Assembly: GCA_037783545.1 (NCBI GenBank)
Contig: JBBELK010000057.1
Span: 806,001-870,000, forward strand
Reading direction: 5' to 3'
DNA length: 64,000 bases
From: Henricia sp. BOLD:AAB3569
Taxonomy: Eukaryota; Echinodermata; Asteroidea; Spinulosida; Echinasteridae
Shown here: positions 33,201 through 37,330 of the stretch, piece by piece
Position numbering within the stretch: the stretch's first letter is position 1
Layout of the letters: each line of letters starts with the position of its first letter
Notes under the pieces: generated by a model
The model's database searches: none
Told to the model about the DNA's origin: nothing
What the model saw: the letters and a program-made list of their open reading frames with translations, nothing else
Program-made: the position numbers and the translations under genes

Positions 33201-35035
33201 TTCAGGCTGAGAACTTGAGACTGTCTTTTTAGAATTCTGATCGATTTCCCGAACCTGTCATGTCAAGATACAGAAGCGTTACGACGTAACTTTTCTACTC
33301 TTATTTGTAAATGTTTACCTGTTTAATTCTCTAAATAAGAATTGTGTACATTGCACGATAGTGACCACAGAAATTGAAAGAAACAAATTCTCGAAAATAG
33401 TTCATTGAGCTTCGTGCGTTAGCATTGCCTCTCCTGTTTTACCGTTGTTTATTCATTTGGGAAGTGCATGCGCGCATTTGGCAAAAGTGTGTGCTTTTAA
33501 ACCATGTGTTTTGAATTTTTAAAGCAATGTTTTATTGTGACATCAATGTTTTTAGTTTAGGGGCTCGTGTAAATTATTTCTCGACGCGTGTTGGCTTTAT
33601 AGTGCATTGAAATATTGCTACGCACACCGTGTGTAAGCGTTTGGAAAAAAACTGTAACGTACCAACATTAACATCGACCCCTTTAAAACCTGAAAGGAAT
33701 TCTTTTTAAATTCATTGAATGTTTGAAAATGGAGAAACAATGTAAAGGGGATTGGGGTTATCCTCTGTTACATATCGTACTGCATGTGAGCAAGTTGCCC
33801 CAAAGTGTTTGGCAAAAGGACACGCTTGCCACAAAAAAGGACCAGTTTGCCCTGTCGACACGCCTGCCTACAGTGCTGGGGATGCTTTGCAGGTCCACCG
33901 CTGGCACATACAGTTGGAATGTTAGCCCCTATCAGATTATGTGTTCACAAAACATTAAATTTAACATCGAGGAATGGCTCTGTTACTTAACAATCTGCCT
34001 CCACTGCTGGAATATATGGTAGAAACTTAGGTTTTCATACACATCTTGGTTAATATTTTTTAAAGGTATTATGAAGACTTTCTTTATAATTTAGGCACTG
34101 TTTATTTTAATTTTCTTGAACAGGAAAATATGGATTTTGAGACTTTTGGTGAAAAACACTTCAACAATTGCGGTACCTCATTTGAATAATTTGTATATCT
34201 TTCTTAACAATATAAATTGAGAATCGTGTTTATGTTTTTTGGCCATGAAAACATAGGTACGTTGCACAACATGTAATTCGTTTTGATTAGATACTTGCGT
34301 ACGAAAATAGTGTAAATTTTGTTTTTACTAATGGTGGCTGCTAATTTCCATAATTTGCATATTAGTGTTTACAATGTTAATTCAGAAACATGTTTATCAT
34401 GTACTGTGACCATGCAAACATAGGTTTAGACACTTTATGTGCTTTGATTGCATATTTTGCAAATTTGACACCTTTCCACCAAATATATTTTGGTAAACTT
34501 TTAGTATGGTGTTAAGGAGACTTTACTTATACAATTCTGTTGCAATTAATTAGTGGTGGGTTGAGCCAAAAAATTGCTTAGATTGACTGAACTATACTAC
34601 ATCCTGGTTGAAACGGTACCGACTATGAAGTAAAATTTATGCGAAGCATTCCATATGCTCTATGCAGGGGGTAATTCCGTCATGTTCACCAGGGAATCCA
34701 TGTTGAGTGGTATGGACAGTGTTTGGGGCGAAGCCCCGGCAGAAGTCAGAGCGGTATACGGCGACGAATACTTTCAACGCGTCAGAAACACCGTGGTTAA
34801 CGCCAATCAGAGCACGGCAACTGTCAGTCTGAGGCAGGTTGTAGAGGCCTGTACGAGTGCCCTCATCGACGCCAATCCATACGCAAGATACTTCCCGGGA
34901 AATCTGACCTCAAAGATATCCACTTGGATGTTCTACTTTCTCCCATCCTGCATCGCCGACTTCTTATTTCAGCTAGCTGGCCTTTTCGTCACGGGGAATG
35001 TAAAAGGGATGAAAAGCGACGAAACATTACATTGA
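5799..35035 (+). CDS. BDH1: BDH1-like short-chain dehydrogenase/reductase gene, four exons
   Basis: Joining 5799-6222, 6579-6731, 16621-16785 and 34668-35035 gives an open frame of 369 residues. Every intron is GT-AG and phase 1. The family (classical SDR) uses NAD(P)(H) to oxidise or reduce alcohols and ketones; BDH1 interconverts 3-hydroxybutyrate and acetoacetate at the mitochondrial inner membrane. Visible marks are the cofactor motif TGCDTGIG (residues 68-75), NNAG (148-151), catalytic Asn173 in EVNVWG, Ser199/200 in NMSSMLGR, and Tyr213-x3-Lys217 (YTITK), followed by PGNF. The text around MLGR, SPYTITK and LRYEM resembles vertebrate BDH1 more than HSD17B2, the main alternative. Two hydrophobic stretches (about 8-28 and 36-50) suggest an N-terminal membrane anchor. 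The substrate is inferred from family resemblance. Vertebrate BDH1 is about 343 residues, so length fits. Introns 2 and 3 are swollen by transposons. Confidence 0.85.
6223..6578 (+). other. BDH1-like intron 1
   Basis: Short 356-nt intron with GTAATT donor and CACCAG acceptor. I see no repeat or insertion in it. Confidence 0.75.
6579..6731 (+). CDS. BDH1: BDH1-like exon 2 (NNAG and catalytic Asn)
   Basis: The acceptor is TTCACCAG just before 6579 and the donor is GTAAGA at 6732. The exon is 153 nt, so phase 1 is kept. It encodes LWGVVNNAG and the catalytic Asn of EVNVWG, and ends in LPLIRKCR, matching the block order of SDR proteins. The flanking frame stays open into both introns but loses similarity. 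Confidence 0.85.
6940..7050 (+). repeat. Dispersed ~100-bp repeat, copy 1
   Basis: A block running GACGTGGTTGCCATGGTAAT, then AGCCGTCGGAAAAAGTAC, then CACGGTTCAGTGATTT. Similar blocks are at 20735-20840, 21110-21230, 30530-30640 and, more diverged, 54040-54140. No termini could be defined. Confidence 0.6.
7051..8624. other. Intron 2 stretch without recognised features
   Basis: AT-rich unique-looking sequence with poly-T runs. I find no coding similarity, terminal repeat or RNA gene here. Confidence 0.5.
8628..9570. mobile_element. Element E: Harbinger-type element with uncertain right end
   Basis: The left end TTATACCCCGTTCACACAT fits TWA-N7-KTCACAC. A hairpin with 11-bp arms (8737-8747/8758-8768) around GAACGTGCAC resembles the tips in A and B. 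Element D is inserted at 8787-9461. The right end may be the degenerate GTGACAAATATTA near 9565-9577, but I cannot fix it. Confidence 0.5.
8787..9461. mobile_element. Element D: non-autonomous Harbinger-type element nested in E
   Basis: Inverted ends start TGCGGGCGTCACAC and extend about 45 bp (through GAAATTGACGCCAGATGG on the left and its complement on the right). Flanks are TAA (8784-8786) and TTA (9462-9464). The interior repeats TTCGTGTGGCC-like and GCATCGTG-like motifs. An imperfect hairpin around GGCATGCC is at about 8955-8985. Non-coding. Confidence 0.75.
10070..10213. mobile_element. 144-bp MITE family, copy 2
   Basis: The ends are TAGACCTTATGCGTAGCG and its inverted copy CGCTACGCATAAGGTCTA. 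The interior holds CATATTTAAATGTGTGACA and GCATGACGCA, shared with the copy at 43762-43904, which reads in the opposite direction. Confidence 0.8.
10785..11420. repeat. 20-22 bp satellite (GTAAGTTACACGGCANCTCG), split by M3
   Basis: About nine tandem units of CTCGCAGTAAGTTACACGG and variants run from 10785 to 10978. The array resumes at 11383 after element M3, and decays past 11420 into looser copies (TAAGTTATGCAC) up to about 11550. It is non-coding. Confidence 0.8.
10979..11382. mobile_element. M3: MULE-like element with 9-bp target duplication in the satellite
   Basis: The ends start TAGACTTGA in inverted orientation, with further AAGTCT(C)TAAAC similarity inside. The target duplication is CAGCTCGGT at 10970-10978 and 11383-11391, which is satellite sequence. 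It shares TAGNCTTG termini with M1, M2 and M4. Confidence 0.75.
11927..12633. mobile_element. M2: MULE-like element with ~130-bp TIRs and 9-bp target duplication
   Basis: TIRs start TAGTCTTGGCCCAAGAC and run about 130 bp on each side (11927 to about 12060; about 12500-12633). The exact 9-bp repeat TCCGTTGAC flanks it (11918-11926, 12634-12642). The interior (about 12299-12450) holds a partial copy of the TTTGCAAATATTTGCGA repeat element found complete at 53008-53596. Confidence 0.85.
12848..13005. repeat. Palindromic foldback P1 with CGAGGCGAAGCCGAG centre
   Basis: Two arms of about 70 bp, including GTGCAATGGGAGGAATATTTT-like ends, face each other around ACGAGGCGAAGCCGAG (12914-12930). No coding sequence and no clear duplication were found. 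Confidence 0.7.
13640..13804. repeat. Palindromic foldback P2 with CCGAGGCGTAAGCCGAGG centre
   Basis: Arms of about 75 bp include GGAGATAGTGAAAACTAAC, then GGTGTTGGATGATTGGCAC, and face each other around CGAGGCGTAAGCCGAG. Same design as P1 and P3 but unrelated arm sequence. Confidence 0.7.
13810..14455. mobile_element. TIR element of ~640 bp
   Basis: Left TATTCATTAGGTAGCCAC, then GGTATTTCATTGGTCCATTC, is answered on the right by GAATGGACCAATGAAATACC, then GCGGCTGCCTGATGAATA. Arms are about 50 bp. No coding sequence or clear target duplication was seen. Confidence 0.6.
14440..15380. repeat. Segmental tandem duplication, ~527-bp period, around palindrome P3
   Basis: 14546-14855 and 15073-15380 are close copies (starting GAAATCAGTTTCATCAATTT, through GTTTTTGTTCGATCGCGCGC, to AATCTGT(C/G)GGCGAG). 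Between them lies the palindrome 14836-15055. The upstream copy at about 14457-14540 retains half of the palindrome. Confidence 0.75.
14836..15055. repeat. Palindromic foldback P3 (~220 bp) with CCGAGGCGAAGCCGAGG centre
   Basis: Nearly perfect arms of about 110 bp run from CAGAATCTG to its complement, through ACCCACGGAGCATT, around CCCGAGGCGAAGCCGAGGG. The long symmetric arms could form a hairpin. Non-coding. Confidence 0.8.
15384..15523. repeat. Palindromic foldback P4 with GGGGCCGAAAGCCGAG centre
   Basis: Arms of about 65 bp start GTTATCCCACGAGCGCGAG and contain GGAATACGGCAT. The ends themselves are small palindromes (CCACGAGCGCGAGTGG). The centre GGCCGAAAGCCGAGT is a variant of the P1-P3 centres. 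Confidence 0.7.
15836..16620. other. End of intron 2, unassigned
   Basis: A 174-residue ORF on the - strand (15718-16242) overlaps this stretch. Neighbouring frames there also give protein-like pieces, which may be a decayed transposon gene, but I recognise no family. Confidence 0.35.
16621..16785 (+). CDS. BDH1: BDH1-like exon 3 (Ser and YxxxK active site)
   Basis: The acceptor is CAAACATACAG before 16621 and the donor is GTAATG at 16786. The exon is 165 nt, phase 1 in and out. It encodes [21 protein letters not shown] and IEPGNFS, which hold the catalytic Ser, Tyr and Lys. A non-autonomous Harbinger-type element begins at 16795, 9 bp after the exon end. Confidence 0.88.
17244..17287 (+). 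repeat. Poly-G tract
   Basis: Nearly uninterrupted G run. The length is unreliable in any assembly. Confidence 0.9.
17368..17446. repeat. Perfect 39-bp inverted repeat with 1-nt spacer
   Basis: Arms 17368-17406 and 17408-17446 are exact complements (start AGCTAGCTAAGTCAAATCGC). It lies near the middle of element F. Confidence 0.9.
17577..17690 (+). repeat. 17-18 bp tandem repeat (GAGTTGGCAAGGGCAC)
   Basis: About six units of CGAGTTGGCAAGGGC with small changes. It lies within element F. ORFs here are by-products. Confidence 0.75.
18410..19435. other. Intron 3 stretch, mostly unassigned
   Basis: No coding similarity. A weak inverted pair, GTCTTAGGGAGTG near 19270 and CACTCCCTATAG near 19415, may mark a small degraded element. 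Confidence 0.35.
19436..19900 (-). repeat. Dispersed repeat R1, copy 1 (uninterrupted site)
   Basis: Read on the - strand this contains GAACGCTAAACAAACACGCCC, then CATGCAAACATAGGTTTA, then GACACCTTTCCACCAAATAT and AGTATGGTGTTAAGGAGACT. The same order recurs at about 31850-32250 (5' part) and 34330-34570 (3' part). Confidence 0.65.
20637..21240. repeat. Dispersed ~100-bp repeat, copies 2-3 with inverted pieces
   Basis: Blocks GCCATGGCAATTGGCTGTAA, then AAAAGTACCATTGCAAAAGC, then GGTTCAGTGATT occur at about 20735-20840 and 21110-21230, with inverted fragments between (CTTCGGCAGTCTATTG and its complement). Non-coding. Confidence 0.6.
21305..21649 (+). repeat. 73-bp tandem repeat, left part
   Basis: Units run AACACGACGGTTC..., through CAATTGTAGTGACTGAATAG, to CCTGACAGTTAGAACCGTCG. 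The spacing is 73 bp (21371, 21444, 21517), then about 70. About 4.7 units precede the Ngaro element and the array resumes at 30330. Confidence 0.85.
21650..21728 (-). repeat. Ngaro split repeat B2 (79 bp)
   Basis: Identical to 21899-21977. Starts TAAGGTATTTGCATCGCCCC on the + strand. It forms the 3' end of the element. Confidence 0.92.
21841..21977 (-). repeat. Ngaro internal A2-B1 junction with loxP-like site
   Basis: A2 (21841-21898) matches the 5' terminus at 30272-30329, and B1 (21899-21977) matches B2. At the junction, 14-bp arms GGGGCGATGCAAAT (21883-21896) and ATTTGCATCGCCCC (21905-21918) are perfect inverted repeats around the 8-bp spacer AGTAAGGT. That is the arm-spacer-arm layout of sites used by tyrosine recombinases such as Cre. 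Confidence 0.9.
22125..23362 (-). pseudogene. Ngaro tyrosine recombinase (YR), single frameshift
   Basis: The enzyme integrates a circular DNA copy by Arg-His-Arg-Tyr chemistry. The long frame (22125-23045, 306 codons from its first Met) shows SGDRAADLG with the first Arg, RPHGNRAG (H-x-x-R), [13 protein letters not shown] with the third motif and the nucleophile Tyr. The N-terminal core-binding part continues upstream: [17 protein letters not shown] in the same frame, and before it [12 protein letters not shown]... to DDIVKF in another frame. The two meet in a TTTT run at 23179-23182, where loss of one base would explain the shift. The upstream part begins right after TTTATTTCAG (23363-23372), a good 3' splice site in phase 0 and with no nearby ATG. 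So expression by splicing is likely. With the shift this copy is probably inactive, unless it is a sequencing error. Confidence 0.85.
23405..24013 (-). CDS. Ngaro-encoded SGNH-family hydrolase
   Basis: A 202-residue ORF between pol and the recombinase, overlapping the pol 3' end by 67 bp in another frame. It has the SGNH hydrolase blocks in order: [10 protein letters not shown] (block I, Ser33), VKGGAKM (block II Gly), LHGGINNL (block III, Gly-x-Asn at 83-85), and [12 protein letters not shown] (block V, Asp168 and His171). SGNH enzymes are esterases or lipases. A hydrolase ORF in this position is known from some Ngaro elements; its role in the cycle is unclear. The first ATG is at 24013, but CGTCAAACGACAG near 23975 could be a weak phase-0 splice acceptor. 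Intact in this copy. Confidence 0.85.
   Translation of the reverse strand: MGIQMFLSVKRQKRGKRSDFHIDKRSVVLVADSMFRDITGLAWSPPLDVDLTVKGGAKMQILGTTLSAKCAVRRPEVAVLHGGINNLSHSQMGATAVQDLTSAFSSIAKHLKDRFSGCTFVLSSVCQTKDVGINGLVAQANTALRDLCGDVGWHFHSNDHIVQDDLLDQVHLTAWGTLKTHRRIHSLLRRILGLRNGVVVEI
23947..26265 (-). CDS. Ngaro pol: reverse transcriptase, RNase H and C-terminal domain
   Basis: The reading frame is open from 26358 to 23947. I place the coding start at the splice acceptor TTTGTTTTTCAG (exon from 26265, phase 0), because codons before it are low-complexity intron. Numbered from 26358, RT palm motifs are CTDDAQGYK (262-270, domain A Asp), [10 protein letters not shown] (296-305) and IWIDDR (327-332, the YxDD box). 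RNase H residues are D514 (SSDASG), E551 (FKEALAL), D576 (VDSKSL) and D625 (NVADAPSRR). The region after 630, with [24 protein letters not shown] and VVPKHPQ, matches the domain that follows RNase H in DIRS-like elements. No stops or breaks. It would copy the element RNA into DNA in the cell. Confidence 0.9.
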   Translation of the reverse strand, partial: EYQRYLRVLKTHEWEGSSDGNFDPFAVRERQRQRGVFSWVDVTGRSASAPDGSAPNPMMVLSDRSFPDFGALRFRDPDVFVTGGLHDQLQDWEPILAECPVIGQRVRNWLHDGVDIFDFFKPFRGIYRGRNFDSDIPPPMYFPNAPVCKDFVPFINKTITKRLIEGSVELLGTIGRIDPPRGVNALTVEPSKPRLVLSMKGPNLWCRDTPFNLVSLGEIARSIKINGFFSCTDDAQGYKQVFLSDRSKTFCGFEWAGFYFVDTTLPFGFKNSAYIYSSFGFCLSAWLKNRGINTEIWIDDRFIGECGSTAPTEAIQHQPHSASNGTTPVKDDGAYDRASRALYTVCYMQTMLGYFVNLKKSQLIPTSRMVHLGYGLCSQTLSFWIPEKKKLSFAQLREGILSSGAANLKTMQRFTGKCQSFNLVFPAASLFTRECCSFMSQLDDEELTAPVHQEVMFWRFVDSFTEPIPWKVERHLSVQLSSDASGCKWAGVLDLGSRDITFSDFWPENIQAMSDICFKEALALYFVLLSILDILWDRRVDVRVDSKSLYHAWTGLRARSVNLAKVLKLIFALSLEVNFSLKLEWVPSQVNVADAPSRRLSRDDSRLTQPLWFVLQRQLGDTSGFTFDLMALPSNVPTGKDGNPLRFFSRYPVPGTSGINVFSQPCPQKENMYVFPSFVLIPALIRLFCEWGDVTITMVVPKHPQPRSWWPYLQTFVRQSLCLAHLNQVGVLEYPSRHGYIPNTVGIPFELWAFKCFFPSNDRRGESDLISI
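26266..26480 (-). other. Candidate Ngaro intron before pol
   Basis: The 3' splice site before pol has a strong pyrimidine tract of TTTG/TTTTG units ending in CAG. The acceptor is phase 0, matching the gag exon 1 and exon 2 donors (29767, 28816) but not the weak phase-1 donor at 26480. Confidence 0.5.
26476..26973 (-). CDS. Ngaro gag exon 3 (nucleocapsid with CCHC zinc knuckle, stop)
   Basis: The exon follows TTGCTTTCCATGCAG (acceptor, exon from 26973, phase 0). It encodes a helical [13 protein letters not shown] region, a basic Arg/Pro-rich stretch ([13 protein letters not shown]) and the zinc knuckle [14 protein letters not shown] typical of nucleic-acid-binding Gag proteins. It ends with TAG at 26476. 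The stop overlaps a weak donor (CTG then GTTAGT at 26480), but using it would be phase 1 while pol starts in phase 0. So that join would not read through. Confidence 0.8.
   Translation of the reverse strand, partial: TKSALEVHKVQRLELLKACMETGYERNVAYVMALLRKYVDDFTPLTSDDVKEKQLYTNLLSDCNKHVEAKVEGIAMYIYKSITGEDSDKRLRFARKHLGANAAPAQPMGRFRPFRNQPGEVSGSRFVANPRQWGQFPTARPRARDMCFRCRKRGHFARDCKETAG
28817..29209 (-). CDS. Ngaro gag exon 2
   Basis: 393 nt between acceptor TTTTACTGGCAG (exon from 29209) and donor CCCCAG then GTAATT (GT at 28816-28815), phase 0 at both ends. It encodes [20 protein letters not shown], then NEAWRAHVL and [12 protein letters not shown], a compact helical region resembling a SAM-type fold, then a Ser/Gln-rich linker ([16 protein letters not shown]). 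The 1843-nt intron to exon 3 keeps frame. Confidence 0.7.
29430..29455 (+). repeat. Poly-G tract in a Ngaro intron
   Basis: About 26 consecutive G (C-tract on the element's coding strand). Confidence 0.9.
29768..29794 (-). CDS. Ngaro gag exon 1 (start codon, 9 codons)
   Basis: ATG at 29794 opens nine codons (MGDPLGVVQ) and ends in CAA then GTAAGTAG, a strong 5' splice site, in phase 0. Exon 2 also starts in phase 0 after a 558-nt intron. Together exons 1-3 give a 305-residue Gag. A very short first exon is a prediction that only RNA data can confirm. Confidence 0.5.
29795..30271 (-). other. Ngaro 5' leader, unassigned
   Basis: Between A1 and the first gag ATG. Frames are open here for up to 263 codons on the - strand, but they are Cys/Leu-rich and match nothing I know. 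It may be the promoter and 5' UTR. Confidence 0.4.
30272..30329 (-). repeat. Ngaro split repeat A1 (58 bp, 5' terminus)
   Basis: Identical to 21841-21898. Ends GGGGCGATGCAAATAG at the host junction. Confidence 0.92.
30330..30525 (+). repeat. 73-bp tandem repeat, right part
   Basis: About 2.7 further units of the array at 21305-21649 (CCTGACAGTTAGAACCGTCG onward), continuing exactly where the left part was cut by the Ngaro insertion. Confidence 0.85.
30526..30690 (+). repeat. Dispersed ~100-bp repeat, copy 4
   Basis: GACGTGTGCCATGGCAATTG, then ACCGTCGGAAAAAGTACC, then GACACGGTTCAGTGATTT. It follows the 73-bp array on this side as copies 2-3 precede it on the other side. Confidence 0.6.
30691..31849. 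other. Intron 3 stretch without recognised features
   Basis: No similarity, repeat ends or RNA genes seen. Confidence 0.5.
31850..32260 (+). repeat. Dispersed repeat R1, copy 2, interrupted by a foldback insertion
   Basis: GAAACGAAAGAACGCTA precedes and AAACAAACACGCCC follows the insertion 31971-32076. These join into the sequence seen uninterrupted at about 19741-19775 (complement). Downstream AACATGCAAATATGCAAATT resembles the other copies. Confidence 0.65.
31971..32076. mobile_element. 106-bp foldback insertion in R1
   Basis: Arms of about 45 bp from GGACGAATCCGCCGA through CTGCGCAGATGGTTCAGC, and their complements, meet around GCTATGCATAGTTG. The matching empty site at about 19755 shows it is an insertion, with at most one base duplicated. 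Confidence 0.7.
32600..33110. repeat. ~30-bp tandem repeat (CTTGCCACAAAGTACTTGGCAC)
   Basis: At least 15 degenerate units of GCACACTTGCC(A/G)CAAA with AGTACTT(A/G)G between. A few more occur at 33790-33850. Cys-rich ORFs on the - strand are by-products of the repeat. Confidence 0.75.
33111..34329. other. Intron 3 stretch without recognised genes
   Basis: AT-rich. Contains a small outlier of the CTTGCCACAAA repeat (33790-33850). Nothing else recognised. Confidence 0.45.
34330..34570 (+). repeat. Dispersed repeat R1, copy 3 (3' part)
   Basis: ACCATGCAAACATAGGTTTA, then GACACCTTTCCACCAAATAT, then AGTATGGTGTTAAGGAGACT and TTAGTGGTGGGTT. It matches the complement of 19436-19650. It lies about 100 bp before exon 4. 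Confidence 0.7.
34668..35035 (+). CDS. BDH1: BDH1-like exon 4 (C-terminal domain, stop)
   Basis: The acceptor is CTCTATGCAG at 34658-34667. The exon supplies residues 248-369 and a TGA stop ending at 35035. It holds the substrate-binding C-terminal part: a helix-rich stretch with AVYGDEYF, then [10 protein letters not shown] and a hydrophobic segment near [13 protein letters not shown], arranged as at the BDH1 C-terminus. The last 20 residues show no conservation I recognise. Confidence 0.82.
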
Positions 35036-35184
35036 TTGGTATAAATTGTTAGTGCTACTGTTTGTTCCATTTATTTATATCCAAGTACATGCGAACACAC
35101 CGTTTCGTACTACAAATTCGGTTTTAAGGATATCAACATTAACCTGCATTATGCTTTGGCAATTTCGGTATATGCTAACTCATT

Positions 35185-35190
35185 AATAAA
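35185..35190 (+). promoter_or_regulatory. Candidate polyadenylation signal AATAAA of the BDH1-like gene
   Basis: AATAAA lies 150 bp after the stop codon on the coding strand. It is the first canonical hexamer downstream of 35035. Confidence 0.55.
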
Positions 35191-36085
35191 GTATTTACTT
35201 TAAACGAATAATAACTTAACGTTCATGTAGTGCTTTCTACATGTTTTTAAAGCGTCCCCTGCTGTGTCTTTGACGAACGTGATTTTTCTGAAAATGGGCA
35301 TATTTCTCAGTCGATCACTTAATGGGACACTTTAGCACCAAAAAGGGGAAAAAATTAGTATGAAAAACATGTAAACGAATGATTGCAAATAGGTGTACAT
35401 GCTAATAAAAACCAATTGTTATCGGTTTCTTCTGAAAGCATACTATCGCAGGTGAATAAATATCACGTAGAAGACACAATGATTTGTTTACGGAGTTGAT
35501 CTTAAGAATTGGTATCTTTTGCGATTTAGTGGAGATTCAAAAGTGGACCTCTGTTGTTCTACTATTATCAGAATAGCAGAGAAGTGGATTTAACGTTTTG
35601 GCAAAAAATGCAATTTTCTACTTCTCCGCTACCAAAAAAGCAGATTATAAACGTTTTACCAAAATGAATGCTTGTACTTTTCTGCTTTTCTGCTAGCAGA
35701 AAAGCTAGCAGGTTTTACTTTTCATCTTACATTGGCGGTTCAAAAGTGGACATCTGTATTTCTGCCATGAGAATTGCAGAAAAGATGATTGAACGGTTTT
35801 GTAAAATACACCTTCTACTTTTCTACTTCTTCATGCACGTATATCATATTCAATTAACGTATTTTGTGTCACGGCGGTTCAAAACCGGGCATCTATACTT
35901 TTCTGCTATACGAAAAGGAGGGTGGTTCAAAGGATGAAAATGTGTTTTTCTGCTGCTAATACCCGCTAAAAATGGACGTGTCCGAGTTTCCATCACACAG
36001 CGCTATTTGTACGGCTCACGAAAATGCTCGAATGCTAGATAGAAAGTCACACGCACAACATCGTAGGCAAGAAATATGTCGCGCT
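35191..36085. repeat. Downstream of the BDH1-like gene: diverged tandem repeats
   Basis: From about 35530, units with GGTTCAAAAGTGGACATCTG and TTTTCTGCTAGCAGAAAAG recur three to four times with strong divergence. The first 340 bp hold nothing recognised. Confidence 0.45.
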
Positions 36086-36089
36086 TTTC

Positions 36090-36440
36090 AAATGATTTTG
36101 TATACCATCGTAAAAGACAAACATTCCCCAATATTTTTCTATTAATGAATGAAGAACACCTTCAAGTTTATTCTATAAGCGCCCAGGAAAAAATGGCCAA
36201 GGGAATATCTCAGCCCAATAAATGTATTCTTATGATATAGATGAAAAGTTAGGCATAAACATTCCATACCATTAAATGCGCAGATGCAGAACTTTTAAAA
36301 TGATTTTGTACCATCATATAAAAGACAAATAATTCCTCATTATGTTTCTACTAATCGATAAAGATTACCCTCAAGTTTATTTTATAAACGCCCCGAAAAA
36401 TTTGGTCAAGAAAAGTTCCCGGCCCAAAAGAGAATGGAAA
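36090..36440. repeat. Two-copy ~207-bp tandem duplication
   Basis: AAATGATTTTGTATACCATC... to GCGCCCAGGAAAAAATGGCC (36090-36230) recurs as AAATGATTTTGTACCATCAT... at 36297-36435. Confidence 0.6.
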
Positions 36441-37330
36441 AAATTGTCATTATTTGATGTAACATTTTAAACTTACCAAATGCACTATAGATTTTTTCAT
36501 ATTTTCCATTGGCTTGCAACAGGTATTGCAAATAATTCGAGAGAAAACAGATGCGTCAAAAAATCCGGAGCCTATAAAAAGCTTTAAATACTCAAGTTCT
36601 GTGAATCAATTGAAAACTCAGATTTCTGTCATGACAAATAATCTCGTACATCTCATAGGCTTTCTGTACTTATAGTGCAAATGCTAGGCTTAGGTTGAAA
36701 TTATTCTGTAAATCGACAGTAAATTTAATTTTGGGCCAGGTTGATCGCGTCGGTTATTTGCTTTTGTATATATTTGCAACCTTCTGACTACTGACTAAAG
36801 TAAAACATGCCATGATGAGTTTCGCTGACAGAAATGTGGTTCTCGAACCTCCAACCTCCATGCGGGAAAGTAAGCCAAACGAGACATTTTGATGGAATAT
36901 GTGAACCAGTCTATAAGTTCACCTTTGAATCCTCTTTTCACTTGTATCTTCCATCAGATTCGGAAGATTTTATTATTGACCCAAATCCCCCAATCTCGGA
37001 CAAAATGTAGGCCTACGTTTATAATTGCATGTTCTACAAATTCAATATGAAAAGCAACCTAGTTCATAACATTTTCCCATCGAGAAGGATGTCCCTTGTT
37101 GTTGTCCATTTTGTGTCTAATGTTCTGAATTAAACTTGGTCGACTTTTATAAGAAAATCACCAAACTTGCACGAGGAGTGTGAGATATAGCATGCACAAT
37201 TTGACGTTTAGGATTGTTTTTCCTCAAAAATATTTTGTTCTCTATAAATCACACATTCATATCAGACGCAAAGTGCCTCAAAATACGTCTTTTGTCACAT
37301 AAAATCGACAAAAAAAGGTTTTGGTGTATT
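36441..37330. other. No recognised features
   Basis: AT-rich sequence; nothing supported. Confidence 0.5.
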
